From Sorghum bicolor (lineage: Eukaryota; Streptophyta; Magnoliopsida; Poales; Poaceae), in assembly GCF_000003195.3 (NCBI RefSeq), contig NC_012872.2:20555804-20619803 (forward strand): a stretch of 64,000 nucleotides of DNA, written 5' to 3'. The position numbers were made by a program, and so were the translations under genes. How positions within the stretch are numbered: position 1 is the first letter of the stretch; every line of letters starts with the position of its first letter. The notes beneath the pieces were generated by a model that worked only from the letters and a program-made list of their open reading frames with translations, had not been told where the DNA came from and made no database searches. This document shows, piece by piece, positions 10,614 to 22,603 of this stretch.

Positions 10614-11905
10614 TGAAAGCATCTAGGCCCCTAGTGAGTTTCGGTGATTAATGAAAATGTTAATTACTATGACTAATGTGTGTTTTGTAGTTGCAATAAT
10701 TTGAGTTAGGTCATGGTAATGGTGATCGATGGACTATTGAGTTTGTGCCCACTTGATGGTGGAAATTATTTTGGTTTTCAAAGGATCATGTACATCATCA
10801 AGATTAGACTAGGTCTAAGTGCCATTTGGAGTTGAAGGGTGCTTAGAGTAGTTTAGGACTTTGTTTTTCCTTTGACCGTACTATTAAGGGGCAACAAACG
10901 GGTAGCTTGACCTAGGCAAGGCTTTAGGTTTCGGTGTGGTACACACTTGTCTAATCTAGCACTAGGCAGCTCAGAGAGAGTCCTTAGATCGAGAGGATCA
11001 AACTTTGTTTTGGAAAGTGTTGATCAAATTTAGGCATCAGATGCTGCCATTGGACACAGGAGTAGAACTGTTTGTGTGTCCGATATTATAGAGGTGATGA
11101 GCCAGCGTGCCATGTGTCTAGGGTATGACACCGGATGCAGCACCGGATGCTTGTGGGTGCGTCCATTCCCTTACCTAGAGAGCATGTCAAAAGAGTTTCC
11201 TCACTGGACGCATCTAGGGTGAGGACATCAGACGCCCCTGCGTGTCTAGTGTGGTCAGGGTTTTCAAACCGCTACTAGCCATTGGTGAGGCACCAGACTC
11301 TCTGCACGAGCGTGTAGTGCAACATCAAGAGCATCCAGTGCACACAAAATCTGCTGATTTTGTGGCTGACTCTTGGACTTGATGGGGGTATATATACTTC
11401 ACCACCACGCCCATGAAACTGCCCTTGCCCATTTGTTCAGCTGAGAAACACCTTGTGGTGCAAGGGAGAAGCAAGAGCCCAGAGAGGATTGAGATTTGAG
11501 TGATTTCTTAAGTGATCGGAGGCACGAAGATCACCCGGTGTTCTTGTGGGTGACTCATGCCAAGCTTGTGAGCGGTTGTGGGCGACTCACCGTGATGGAG
11601 TATCAAAGAATCAGCCCATAGAGAGCACATGATCCTTACACGGATCAAGGGGGAGCAAGACCCTTGCACAGGAGCTCCAACGAGGACTATTGGGGAGTGG
11701 CGATTCTCCAATACCTCGGCAAAACATCATGACATTGCTCTTCCTCTCATCCTTTACATTCTAGCATTGGAACTATGTTGCAAAACTTTTATGCAGTAGC
11801 TCTCTAGAACATAATTAGGCACAAGGGTTGCATTGAGGCTTATAGGTTGCTTAAATTTTTAGAAAAGCCCAATTCACCCCCCTCTTGGACATCTTAATCC
11901 TTTTA
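10614..11905 (+). repeat. E0 5' LTR
   Basis: Starts TGAAAGCATCTAGGCCCCTA, a start typical of grass Sirevirus LTRs, and ends after TTCACCCCCCTCTTGGACAT, just before the primer site. A TATATATAC box at about 11389-11397 would be its promoter. Decayed palindrome halves (CACCGGATGC, GTGCGTCC) occur at 11130-11340. The exact 3' end is uncertain by several bases. Confidence 0.75.
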
Positions 11906-11907
11906 AT

Positions 11908-11919
11908 TGGTATCAGAGC
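11908..11919 (+). other. E0 primer-binding site (initiator tRNA-Met)
   Basis: TGGTATCAGAGC, an exact match to the tRNA-Met primer site of plant Ty1/copia elements, located 38 bp upstream of the gag start codon. Confidence 0.9.
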
Positions 11920-11957
11920 CGAGTGCTCATAAATTAGGCTTTACCGCCTAGAGCAAG

Positions 11958-14136
11958 ATGTCTCACCAGGATGGACCGCCACCCATGTTCGATGGTGAGG
12001 ACTTTTCATATTAGAAAATATGGATGGAGTCCTACCTCGGGGCATGTGACGTCAAATGCATAAAAGCCACAACCAAAGGATTCCCTCCTCTGGCTAAGGA
12101 TACCGCTCTTACTCCACTTGAGCAAGAAAATGAGAAGTGGTATGCCAAGGCCAAAAACCACATCTTTAGAGGCCTTTGCAAGGATGTGTTCAACTATGTG
12201 CGGAACCATAGAGATGCCCATGAACTATGGACCAAGCTTTGTGCGTTCCATGAGGGAACCAAGAGTGAGCGTGAGGAGTGACTTCATCTTGTCATGCACA
12301 AGCTTAATACATTTGAGATGCTTCCCAAAGAAAATGCTAATGAAATGTATTCTCGCTTGAATGTGATTGTAGAAGAGCTCAATGGACTTGGTCTCAACAA
12401 AATGAGTCTGGCAGATGTGGCAAGGAGGATTCTATGTGTTCTCCCCATTGACAAATATGGGCACATAGTTATCGTGCTTCATCAAGGAGATCTCTCAACC
12501 GCCACTCCAACATCCATCTTGGGGAAGATCAATGCTCATGAGATGTACATGCACATCAACCCCCAAGATAGCTCCTCATCATCTAAGAAAGAAGAAAAGA
12601 AGGACTTAGCTCTCAAAGCCATTCTCAAGGGCAAGTCCAAGAAGATTGAAGTTGAATCCTCATGCTCAAGCGATGATGATGCCAACATTGCTCTCATGGT
12701 GAAGAGAACCACTAAGATGCTTAAGAAGCTCAACAAAAATGGCGTAAACTTCAATTCCAAGAAGAATAAGTTCTTTATAAGTAGCAAGAGAAAGCCCATC
12801 TCCGAGATGGATTGCTATAATTGTGGTGAACTTGGTCATCTTGCCCATCAATGTCCTAAGCCCAAGAAGGACAAATACAAGAAAAAGAACAAGGACAAAG
12901 ATGACTCAAGTGATGACGAGAAGAATGACAAGAAGACTCCAAAGAAGAAGTATGGCAAGAAAAAGGAGTACCACAAGAAGAAGAATGTCAAGGCTGACAT
13001 TGTTGGTGTTTGGCTCACCGACATTGAGAGCTCATGTGATGACTCCTCCGTTGATGATAGTGATGATGAGAAGGTGACCACAATTGCAATTAATTCTTCA
13101 TATCCACCACCATCGCCCTCATCTTCATCCTCTACACACCTATGCCACATGGCCAAAGGTGATCAGAAGGTACAAAGTGAGAACGAAAATAGTGAGAGCG
13201 ATAGTGAGTTTGAGTCACCTTCTTATGATGAACTTGTCAACTTGCTTAAAAAATACTCTAAAATCATAAGAAAGACTAGGGCCAAAAATAATAAGCTTGA
13301 AAATGAAAATGAATCTCTTCTTGCAAAACTTAAGTCTAGTGTCGAGCTTAGAGATCAAAATGAAATCATGACCGCCAACCTCAAGGAGCTCAAACTTTCT
13401 TTAAAAGAGCTCAAAGAAAAGCATGATAAACTTGAGGTAGTGCATGGTGAGCTCATTACTAGGCATAAGGTATTGAAAGAAGAATTCATAACTCTAAAAG
13501 TGAGTAACGACAACCTTGAGCTTGCTTATGATCTTGCAATAAATGAAACACATGTTGCTACTAACCATGTTGCTAAGCTTGATGTAGCCACTTCTTGTGA
13601 TGACTTACTTGTGGAGAGTATTGGCAAATGTGGTAGTTGCAAAGGCAATAATGTGGTAGTGGTCGAGAGCTATGATGACACTATCAAGATCAAGCAAGAA
13701 AATGAGAAGATCAAGTGTGAAAATGTGAAGCTCAAGAAAGATTTGGAAGAGCAAACAAAGCACAACAACATCATAGTTGAAACACTTGATCATGATAAAG
13801 CTCTTGCATATGAGAACAAGAAGCTCAAGGAAGAGAATCAATATCTCAATCTCGGATTGATGTATGACAAGCAAGACAAAGATGAGTCTTTCATCTTGGA
13901 AGAGCTAGATAGCAAGGATGATCCTATCATCAAAAGACTAACTCTAGAGAACAAGAAGCTCAAGCTAGAGAAAGATCATCTCACCAAGGGGTTAGCCAAG
14001 TTCACTAGAGGGAAGGACTGCAAATTGAGCTATTCATGAACACCATCATGAAGATGGACAAAAAGTGGAATTGGTTACAAGGCTCAACAAAGCAAGTTGG
14101 TGAAAGCTCAAGCTATTCATGATCAACCAACAAAGT
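11958..14136 (+). pseudogene. gag: E0 gag pseudogene (copia/Sirevirus type)
   Basis: Structural capsid-nucleocapsid protein of the element. ATG at 11958 (MSHQDGPPPMFDGEDF) is followed by a TAG at 12012 in the place of the family's conserved tryptophan, and by a TGA at 12279 in a Glu/Arg-rich stretch. The frame then runs to 14039. A CCHC knuckle (CYNCGELGHLAHQC) lies at about 12813-12854, followed by Lys-rich, acidic and long coiled-coil regions (about 13240-14000). A frameshift near 14030-14060 moves the remaining 75 bp (QAIHDQPTK) into another frame. Both stops are explained by single C-to-T or G-to-A changes. The last codons are interrupted by the solo LTR at 14137. Confidence 0.85.
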
Positions 14137-15893
14137 TGTTGGCATCTCTTATACCGCACATGCTAGGTTGTCATCCCTAACACGACATAAGATATGCGGT
14201 TATATTTATGATCATGGAACTATAGAAAAATAATAAAGGTTATTCACAAGCGCACATATAAAATACACCCGTTGTAGCATTTCACCCAGAAAGGTTCCAG
14301 GTATCATTATTTATAATTCTACCACTCAGAAGACTACTTATCATAACTATGGGGAATAAAATGAGAAAGGAATAATATGGCTAAAAGAATTACAAATATA
14401 CATACTCTCTCTAGATATGGATCAATCAACTACTTCTATCTTAAATAGGGGTAAAGTAATAATGATAAAGACAAGATAAATAGATAATGATAGGGAATTG
14501 ATAATTAGAAAGAACTCGTCTAATCAAGTAGGAACTAGGTCAGGAGACATGGTTAGAGATTTAATTCCTAGGTTATATCCTATCTATCAAGTCTGAGAGT
14601 TCCTATTCTACTCTTTATCATTTATAGCATAATAAATCTTCCATTTAAACATTACTTCAGGGAATTCAAGAATAGAACAATTCATCCCTAAGCAACCGGG
14701 TTCTACATGTCCTAGATTTGGGGAGTGGACTACAGAGGACACAACAAAGCTATACAAGTCACCTTCACGATCTACCACATGGCGCGGAAAATAGGGTGCA
14801 TTCGTAGGTAAATATAATCTAGACACCATGCCTACATTACTTCTACCACCTAATTCAATCTGGAGTTGAACTAAGCGCTCTACGAACATATGCATAAACT
14901 TCATACGGATCATGACTATATCAAAGATAGAACTAGAATAAACTAAGAACAAAATAAATGAGAACACATAATGATATTATTGAAGTAGCATAAAGTCATA
15001 ATTACAAGATACAAGGCAAAGTTACCAAATGTCCTAATGTTGATCCAAAACCCTAAGTTGCCACCATCGAGCCACCTTAGCCACCAGAGCTATGCCTCAA
15101 CTCTACTTGTATCTAGCTAAACCTAAACCTAAACTTGAAGTAGAGCTCTAAACTTCTAATTGGAAACCCTAACCCTCTAACAGATCTGAACTGAATGAGA
15201 ATTGAATGATAATACCCCCTGGGGAGGTCTGCCCCTTCTTTTATAGTCCGATGGGATGCACTGTGGCCCTTGGATCAAACCGACTTCAATCAAGGGTGTA
15301 GATGCAAAATAGGGTACGGGGAGGAGCCACTGTGTGAAGCAGAGGAGGATGCTAGGTGGGCCCACGCTGACCAGCCCCACTTGTCATGGGTTGGCTGCCG
15401 CCTTCATTCCCGTGTCTTCCCATGTCCTCTAGAAGCTTCCCGTCAATTCTTGCGTGATTCCGACATGATTTGGTTCGGGTCCTTATCCTTATCCTCTCAG
15501 ACTTCTCTGTTTAAATCCCTGAAAACATAGAATTTCACCAAGCTATGGAAATTGTTATGTTAGTCCCTGTAAACTCTTGCTTGGTGATGTCTCCGGTGTC
15601 TTCTAAAAGATTCTTGGTTGTATTAATGTAGGACTCTTCCTTTGGGTCTCCAATTATGTCAAATGATAGGTCTGTTTCGATCGTCTCGTCGAGCTCTTCG
15701 CAATGGTGTGCTTTGTTTCATGGTTTTAGATACTTTTTTGTAGCAAAATATGGATAATCTACAAAACAAGTGAGAACAACACAACTCATGGAACTTGTTA
15801 GAGTTAAACCCTACAACTATGCACTAATAACTCTTTTCCCATTACATCATGCATTAATTGATGGTATAATGTTGATGTTAAGAACTGTCAACA
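14137..15893 (-). repeat. Solo LTR of an Athila-like element inside E0 gag
   Basis: Starts TGTTGGCATC and ends CTGTCAACA, the termini of the Athila-like families here. It is flanked by AAAGT (14132-14136) and AAAGC (15894-15898), a 5-bp TSD with one transition. On either side the copia gag reads on without gap (PTK then PKPKRCFECG). No internal region is present, so this is a recombination product. On the minus strand a TATAAAAG box lies at about 15238-15246. The stretch around 14250-14320 (CAAGCGCACA...TGTAGCATTTCACCC...) is shared with all related LTRs in the window. Confidence 0.85.
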
Positions 15894-15973
15894 AAAGCCC
15901 AAGCCAAAGAGATGCTTTGAGTGTGGACAAGAAGGTCACTTTGCTCATGAGTGTGAGACACCACTACCACCGA
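15894..15973 (+). pseudogene. gag: E0 gag fragment with second zinc knuckle
   Basis: Continues E0 gag after the solo LTR: PKPKRCFECGQEGHFAHEC, a CCHC knuckle at about 15913-15954, then ETPLPP. It stops at the start of E1. A knuckle of the same type appears in E5 at about 56809. Confidence 0.85.
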
Positions 15974-17473
15974 TGGTATTTTTAACATCACTTCATATTA
16001 AGTTGTCATCCCTAATATGATGCCAAAAACCAAGGATAAAAATAATCTACACGCAATGACTCTAAATAGAATATATCTGCAAGCGCACACATAATTATGT
16101 CGCTGTAGCATTTCACCCGAGAAGTGTTCCGAGTATCGTTGATTTATTTTATGCCAAAAGGATAAAACAACATTCTATTCATTAGGCTTAGGTAATCTTA
16201 TAAGGACTAAAGAAATTATAATTATGCAAATCTATCACAGCCAATAGTACTAATGCTTTAGTGATAACTAGTCAACAGTATGATAAATGATAATTGAGTA
16301 AATGAAGTAAATGGTATTCCAGAGATAGAAAATAAAGACTCACTATTGTAGCAAGGCAATCTTGAGATTCTAGTAAAATAAACCTATGTAATTACTAATA
16401 AAAAGTCTAGCCTACGCCATACTACACATCTTGAGATTCAGTAAAATAAACCTATGTATGATAAACTTAGAAAATATCATAAGGAGTATCAACTAAGGAG
16501 GATATTAAGACACAAGGGTCACCTCCTTCGCGACCGCGCTCGGCTAGTCCTACGTACGGGGGGTGGACTATAGAGGAACCAACGAAACTGTCACCTACGC
16601 AGACAACCACACGACCTGGCACATTAGGGTGCTTCCGTAGGTATACAATATATCTAGACACCACATCTACATAATGCGCACCACCTGACTCACTCGAGTA
16701 CTGAATCAGACGCTTTACGATCATAAAATGATAATCATCATAAACCACATCTATATCGAATATGCAACTAGTATAAATTAAGAACTGAATAAATAGCAAT
16801 ATATTAAAGTAGAGAAAAGTCATAATGAAATACAAGATAATATTATCAATTTCTAGAAGATAGATCTAGAATCCCGAGCAGAGCGCCCGATCTCTACTTG
16901 AACCTCGCAAGATGCCTATACTAAGAACTTGATGAACTAGAGCTCTACTTCTAATCTCTGGAAACCCTAACTTCTGACTACTCTTGACAAATGAAGCAGG
17001 AGGAATGAATTGAATCTGGGGTGCTTTTGGGAGGGGGTCTGCCCCTCTATTTATAGCGAGGTGGAGTGCACGTACGCCGTAGGATCAAACCAACTTAACC
17101 AAGGGCCAAGATGCATCAAGAGAGGTGGTGGAGGAAGCTTCCGAAAGGGGGGAGCAAACCCTAGCCATATGGGGCTAGGCTACACCAGGGTGGGGCTGGC
17201 CGGCCCCACCTGGTGGCCTCTGCCGGTCCTGTTGCTTCGGGTGTCTTCTAGAGTCTTCCTGACCCTGTTGGCGGTGTTGTTGCGTCGCTGATAAGTTTCA
17301 TGTTTATTTTGCACTTGAATCCCTCTTTTCAGCTCTCTGTGAAATAAACCCTAGAAAATACAGAATATGCAAAACTCATGGAAATTGTCAGTTTAAACCC
17401 TAGAGTAATGTGTTTTCATGTTTTTCTCTGGGTCTAAAGTTCTAATAAAAGTTGAAGTTATCGACCGTCAACA
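15974..17473 (-). repeat. E1 3' LTR
   Basis: Starts TGGTATTTTTAACATC (the usual TGTTGG start is shortened by about four bases) and ends GACCGTCAACA beside a polypurine tract. The minus strand has CTATAAATAG at about 17047-17056 as TATA box, and a GC palindrome GGGCTGGCCGGCCCCACC at about 17194-17213 in the upstream U3 part. The shared CAAGCGCACA/GTAGCATTTCACCC block lies at 16080-16150. Confidence 0.75.
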
Positions 17474-17512
17474 ATACCCCCAAGCTAAGTCTTTGCTAGT
17501 CCCTTAGCAAAG
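17474..17512 (-). other. E1 polypurine tract with adjacent hairpin
   Basis: Minus-strand AGCTTGGGGGTAT directly outside the LTR is the plus-strand primer for reverse transcription. At 17491-17512 lies a perfect stem: CTTTGCTA, loop GTCCCT, TAGCAAAG. The same hairpin, with a changed but still paired base, occurs in E2 and in looser form in E3. Confidence 0.7.
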
Positions 17513-18994
17513 TTGACTTGAAATAATACTTCTAGGGTCTCTCTTGTTTAATTCCAACAAATACTTGAGCATTGAATTTTAAAATTCTTCTCTAGATTAC
17601 AGTTCATCAATCTATCTTTCAAACTTATCCTTATTCCTTTCAGCGTGGGGCTCTTCAACTTTAATTAAATCTTAGGTGATTGAAAGATAGAATAAGCAAA
17701 CAAGCACTGCATATATTTTATTCTTCGTTCATGCACCACTCCAGAGGTTTTATTCATTATTTTGAAAACCATGAGAGTTTACTAATAAGCTTGTAGTGGA
17801 CTACTAAGCTATACATCATAATTGAATGTGCTAGTGATTTAAATTATATTTTCAAACTCTTATGCACTATTCTCTCCTTTCTGTCTTTTGAGAAGTGTGG
17901 GCTATCTCCCCAACGGATACTTTTTGTACCCATTTTTCTCTCTCAGGCGGGTGTCTTTGCACCCCCTTGTTTTACTCTCTTTCTTTTAATTGGGCACATA
18001 TCCTTTTGGTATGGCATCTTTTGGGCTCATACTTCTCTGGTATGGCATCTTTTAATTTTATAGTCCACATCCTCTTTTAGACTTCTAAGAGAGAACTTGT
18101 TACATAGAGTAAAAACCCTTTTTATGCTTGTGGATTCAATCATGAATGTATAACAAAATAGTCTACTCAGATCGTATTAGCAAGATGAATTATCAAATGG
18201 ATTGATTTAATTCTTGCAAAATATCTAGAGCTTAGCTATCACTCAGAATGAAACATATACTAGCTCAAACCTTTTTATATCATATCTGCCAATTACTTAG
18301 ACTGAATCACAAGTTTTATGCTACCCACAGATATCAGGTTTCACAATAAATTATCCGGGTAGATAAACTGCATATAATTCAAAAGAGAATTTTAAATTCT
18401 AGTACTAAGTAATTGCAGATTTTAATTGCTCTCTCTTTTTTTATTTTATTTTTTTGCATAAATATTTTTTTGAATAAATAGCAAAATTAAAGGCAAATTC
18501 TAAGTACTCTAATTTAATGATAAAATTTAAATACTGAGATAAACGATAGAATATTTACAGAAGTGAAAAGGTACTCACCTTGTGGGGGCTCTCCCCCAAT
18601 CTGCATGTTGCCAAGCTCAATACTGTGGTGGAGTTGGTGGTGGGTATCCCATCTGCTCTATCAGGTACTCTAGTCCAGTCTGCATGTGCTGCTATCTCTC
18701 ATATAGCTGTTTGAACTGTTGGTCCACCTAGTGCTGCCACTGCTCCTGCTGCTGAAACCTATCATCAATGTGATGTTGCCACTGCTCGTGTCGGTGCAAG
18801 ATATCATTCATCGTCTGCTGTCCCTGCTGAAGGTTAGTGAGATGCAAGGATATGGCAGTGTAATCATTAATAGGAGTCCCAAAGTGCTATTCAGGTGGCG
18901 GCATGTAGTCATTTGTTGGTGGTACATGGAATGGGTACAGTCTACCAGTAGCGTGGTCCGTATTTCTACGCACAGAAAATAATGTACGGCCCCT
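17513..18994 (-). other. E1 3' untranslated region, AT-rich
   Basis: No coding capacity on the minus strand. It corresponds in position to 22604-24045 of E2, also AT-rich, and the two share short motifs. A second polypurine-like tract (TTGGGGGAGAGCC on the minus strand) lies at about 18586-18600, shortly after the accessory ORF. Confidence 0.55.
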
Positions 18995-19886
18995 CTAAAA
19001 ATCTTGTATGGTGTTATCTAGCTCCTGTATAGGGAATGTTCCCCATCCTGTGGATGTAGACGGCTCTCCTTGCTCATATGTGGCTTGGTCCTTCCATCCA
19101 GAGTGGGTAGACCATGGCTGATGTGGTTTATGTGAAGCACCTGGATCATCAAAGTTAGTGTAATAAAAATGAGCTGGACCCGATGGTGCTGGGTCAGCCC
19201 TAGTATAGACAGTTCTGGGCACCCTGCTGATGCGTGCTGATGGACACCTGAGAATGTTAGTATTTTCTGAGAAAGTAAAACTATTAACAGAATAAATTCT
19301 CAGTTTCCGGTCACGCAGCTCGTACTCATTGCATTATTTCTTATAAATTATGATTACTTTATTGCCACGTCGTTTCAGCATATGAGCACAAAAGAAAAAA
19401 TCATATCCATTAATTCTACGGTCATGAGAAATAAATGTGAGTGTAGCTTTTGACAATAAATCTAAACTCGTAGCTAAACGTGTGATCCAGGATGTGAAAG
19501 AAATAATGCATTTTCTCATGGTAGGTACGGTTTAGTAGCTCAATATTAATTTTACAAGTGATGCTTTTCTCTTCTTAATCATGATGTATAATAAATGCAA
19601 CTCATCCTGTCTGATAGTGTTTAATTCCTCTCTAGGAAAGAAAGTAAAAGCTAGCCATTTAAGCATAAACCTTAGTGTAGGATGGTGGACTTCCTCATTG
19701 GTATATTTTTGTTTACGTTCGGGTTGCTTAGCAGTGATGTTCTCCCAAAAATCATCTTTATTAACATCTTTAAGAACAACAACTATATTTACTATACACT
19801 GATCCAAAAATTCTAATGTTATACTAATAGTTTTTCATGTGAGAGTGAAAGGCTTGTTGAACATCCTAAAGAAACATTATCATCAT
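18995..19886 (-). pseudogene. E1 accessory ORF, C-terminal part
   Basis: Three minus-strand frames (19532-19807, 19334-19519, 18995-19222) together match the E2 accessory protein block by block: HPTLRFMLKWLAFTFFPREE with HPTLRMFHKWLGYNLFHRDD, and SWITRLATSLDLL with SLITRLASSLHLL, followed by a low-complexity tail. Frameshifts and stops separate the blocks. The N-terminal part is at 30253-30681, across the E2 insertion. The domain resembles the Athila ORF/'putative plant transposon protein' families; function unknown. Confidence 0.65.
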
Positions 19887-20110
19887 TGTTGACACTTACT
19901 AACACCACTTAGATACTAGGTTGTCATCCCCAGCATGGTGCCAGAGAGTACAAAGGTATTTATGAATGTAAATGCTCTCTAGAAAATAATATATTCTATC
20001 CGCAAGCACACAGATGAAACACCTCATTATAGCATTTCACCAGCAAAGTATTCCAGGTATCGTTATTTATAATTTTGCTTAAGAGAACAATGGAGATGAA
20101 GATAAGGATA
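19887..20110 (-). repeat. E2 LTR1, truncated to its first 224 bp
   Basis: Nearly identical by eye to the first 220 bp of LTR2 and LTR3 (TGTTGACACTTACTAACACC...). It stops at GATAAGGATA (20110), where 17 bp of filler (20111-20127) join it to gag sequence. Confidence 0.85.
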
Positions 20111-20127
20111 ATCTGATAGAAGGTCTG

Positions 20128-20641
20128 CATGGTAGAAGGTCTGCATAAGTAACCATCTGGCCATTCCATGGTGAGGACAATCTGATATGTATCCTTGAAA
20201 ACGCTCCCATGCTTCTGGAATGGTTTCTGTCTTCTGCTGTTGGAAACTGACAATATTTCTTCTTAAGGCAGCTGTTTTGCCTATAGGGAAAAACTTTGAT
20301 AGAAAGGCATCTGACAAGTTCGTACAGTTGTTGATGTTATCTTGATGAGTGTAGAACCACTTCCTTGCTTTCCCTTCTAGTGAGACTGGAAAAAGGCGAA
20401 GTAGTATGACGTCTTTGTCAACTGCGTTGATGCGGATTGTGCTTCCGATCTCTAAGAAATTCTGCAAGTGTGCACTAGTATCTTCATGTGCCTTTCCACT
20501 GAATTGTGTAGCTTGTACCAAATTGATGAGGCTTGACTTGAGCTCAAACTCGGGTGCTCCTTCTTCTACTGCAAATCTTGGACCAGTTGGAATATTCTCA
20601 AGACTTGGAGCAGAGAATTCTTGCAAGGTCTTTTGTGTCAT
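20128..20641 (-). pseudogene. gag: E2 relic gag, fused to filler and antisense LTR
   Basis: The frame opens at 20641 (MTQKTLQEFSAPSLENIPTG) and gives an uninterrupted N-terminal gag with the retrotransposon gag core (LLRLFPVSLEGKARKWFY, EAWERFQGYISDCPHHGM). Near 20128 it passes into filler and LTR1, so the last 20 or so residues are not gag. Unlike the full copy at 27825-28406 it keeps the arginine codon (IRIN) that became a stop there, so it preserves the older sequence in that region. Confidence 0.8.
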
Positions 20642-20926
20642 AGCTTCAGCAATTGGTAGGTAGCTTCTTCTTTCTTTCTTGATTGCTTTGGTTCTGATGA
20701 TGAAGAGTTGAATGTACCAAATTCAATCCTGATAGACCCTATATAAAAATATAAACATAGAAAAACAACAGAGTGAACCTACCAAAGCAGAGGTGCCTTG
20801 TTATGATTTCTCACTTAGTAGCTGTTTTATGCAATTATTTCTCTATAGTCTAGTCTAATATTTTATGTGAATAACCTTGACTGACTTCCTGACTTTCCTT
20901 ACCGCTCCTATGTGTTTCCCTTTTGC

Positions 20927-20944
20927 TCCCCGACAACGGCGCCA
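20927..20944 (-). other. E2 primer-binding site of the relic body
   Basis: Minus-strand TGGCGCCGTTGTCGGGGA, eight bases inside LTR2. This form is typical of Athila-like elements (thought to be tRNA-Asp primed). One base differs from the site at 28692-28709. Confidence 0.8.
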
Positions 20945-20952
20945 GAAATGCT

Positions 20953-22457
20953 TGTTGACACTTACTAACACCACTTAGATACTAGGTTGTCATCCCAGCA
21001 TGGTGCCAGAGTGTACAAAGGTATTTATGAATGTAAATGCTCTCTAGAAAATAATCTATTCTATCCGCAAGCACACAGATAAAACACCTCATTGTAGCAT
21101 TTCACCAGGAAAGTATTCTAGGTATCGTTATTTATAATTTTGCTTAAGAGAACGATGAAGATGAAGATAAGGATAAAATCTATCAGGGCATAGACTAGAG
21201 ATAAACTTGCAAGAACATGATTACTAATGAGGAACTCGTCACACAGTCACTTACTTCGGTAGGGGGTAAGCCATAATAATAATGATAATGAAATATAAGC
21301 TCATGGGTAATTAACACAGCGATTAGAAAATAGACTACTCCTCATATATGTAAGGTGACGTCGGATTAGATAGAGAATGGATTCTAAGTTATCTACTATC
21401 TACCAAGTCACAATCTACTCTTGTTATCTACAAGATCATATATAGCATAAAAGACTCTTTATTCATGTATAAGGAACATTGCTAAAGTAAATCAGAACAT
21501 CGCAAGACTTACTCCGCAATACAAATTCTGCCAGTCCTATCAACGGAGGGTGGACTATATAAGAATCAACGAAGCTGTCACTATCGCGAACTACCACACG
21601 ACCCGGCCAATAGGATACATTTGCAGGTAAATAACATCTAAGCACCACGCCCACATGTGATCTACCACTTAACTCCCGCGCGTCAAGAGCTAAGCGCTTT
21701 GCAAACTTATACATAAACTCATTATCAATCATAACTATATCAAATATAGAACTAGAGCAAACTAAGAACATAATAAATAGAGACATAATGCAATTAGAAT
21801 AAAGTAGTAGAGAAAGATATGAAATAATAGCAATCTTTATTAACGAAGATCTGAATCCAGAGCGCTAGGCTCTACTTCTCTAATTCTATCTAATCAACCC
21901 TCTAAAACTTGAAGGATTAGGGAGTAGCTAATTCTAGTTCTCTGTGGGAGAGAAGTTCTAAACCCTAACTTTGATGGCTTCCTCTGATAATGATTTCTCC
22001 TCCCTCCCCTAGGGTGGAGAGGCCTTGATTATATAGTCCCCTCAAGTGAATTTGGGCCGTCGGATCCAACCGACATTGATCGCACGGTTTTCGTTGATCC
22101 TTTAGGTCGGTGGAGCATAATCTGCGAAGTTGAACGTGATTGGCCCCGAGGCCAGGGCGGGCGCCCAAGGGGGGAGGGTGGGTGCCCTGCCTCGGAGCCC
22201 GTCCGGTCTCCCGTTCGTTGCCGTGGCTTCTGGACTCTTCTAGATTAAGGAAAATTGCGCGGTACATAATTATCTCGTTGTAAACATGACATGTGGGCCT
22301 TCTCTCCATATTTCCTGATAACCCCCTACAGAAATAGACAAACACCAAAGCTCATGGAATTCTGTCAGATAAAACCCTAATTCTAGATGTTTGGTGCATA
22401 TTGATCCTTTTCCATGTTTAGTTGATGGTTAAATTTAGTACTTAAGGTCCGTCAACA
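20953..22457 (-). repeat. E2 LTR2, complete and shared by two bodies
   Basis: TGTTGACACTTA...CCGTCAACA, 1505 bp. Minus-strand TATA box CTATATAATC at about 22028-22037; GC palindromes GGGCGGGCGCCC at about 22157-22168. Left neighbour is a primer site, right neighbour a polypurine tract: the mark of a tandem array made by unequal recombination. Confidence 0.85.
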
Positions 22458-22580
22458 AACTCCCCCAAGCTTTAGATAAAACCCTAATTCTAGATGTTTG
22501 GTGCATATTGATCCTTTTCCATGTTTAGTTGATGGTTAAATTTAGTACTTAAGGACCGTCAACAAACTCCCCCAAGCTTA
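22367..22580. repeat. 107-bp tandem duplication across the LTR2/polypurine junction
   Basis: Two copies, 22367-22473 and 22474-22580, each holding the last LTR bases, the terminal GTCAACA and the polypurine tract AACTCCCCCAAGCTT (plus-strand reading). The copies differ at very few positions (for example GGTCC against GGACC). The inner copy is therefore an extra LTR end inside the element. Confidence 0.85.
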
Positions 22581-22603
22581 CCCTTTGCTCGTCCCTGAGC
22601 AAA
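22565..22603 (-). other. E2 polypurine tract and adjacent hairpin
   Basis: Minus-strand AAGCTTGGGGGAGTT is followed on its inner side (22584-22603) by a perfect stem: TTTGCTC, loop GTCCCT, GAGCAAA. It is the counterpart of the E1 hairpin at 17491-17512, with identical loop and a changed closing pair. Confidence 0.75.

Larger units (their letters stand above)
10614..15973 (+). mobile_element. E0: Sirevirus-type Ty1/copia element, 5' part only, twice invaded
   Basis: In order: 5' LTR, tRNA-Met primer site, and gag as far as the second zinc knuckle. Gag is split by a solo LTR at 14137-15893 and ends where E1 begins at 15974. No protease, integrase or RT of this copy is seen; its 3' part should lie beyond E1. 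Two stops in gag and a frameshift show it is dead. It is the oldest layer of the nested stack. Confidence 0.85.
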
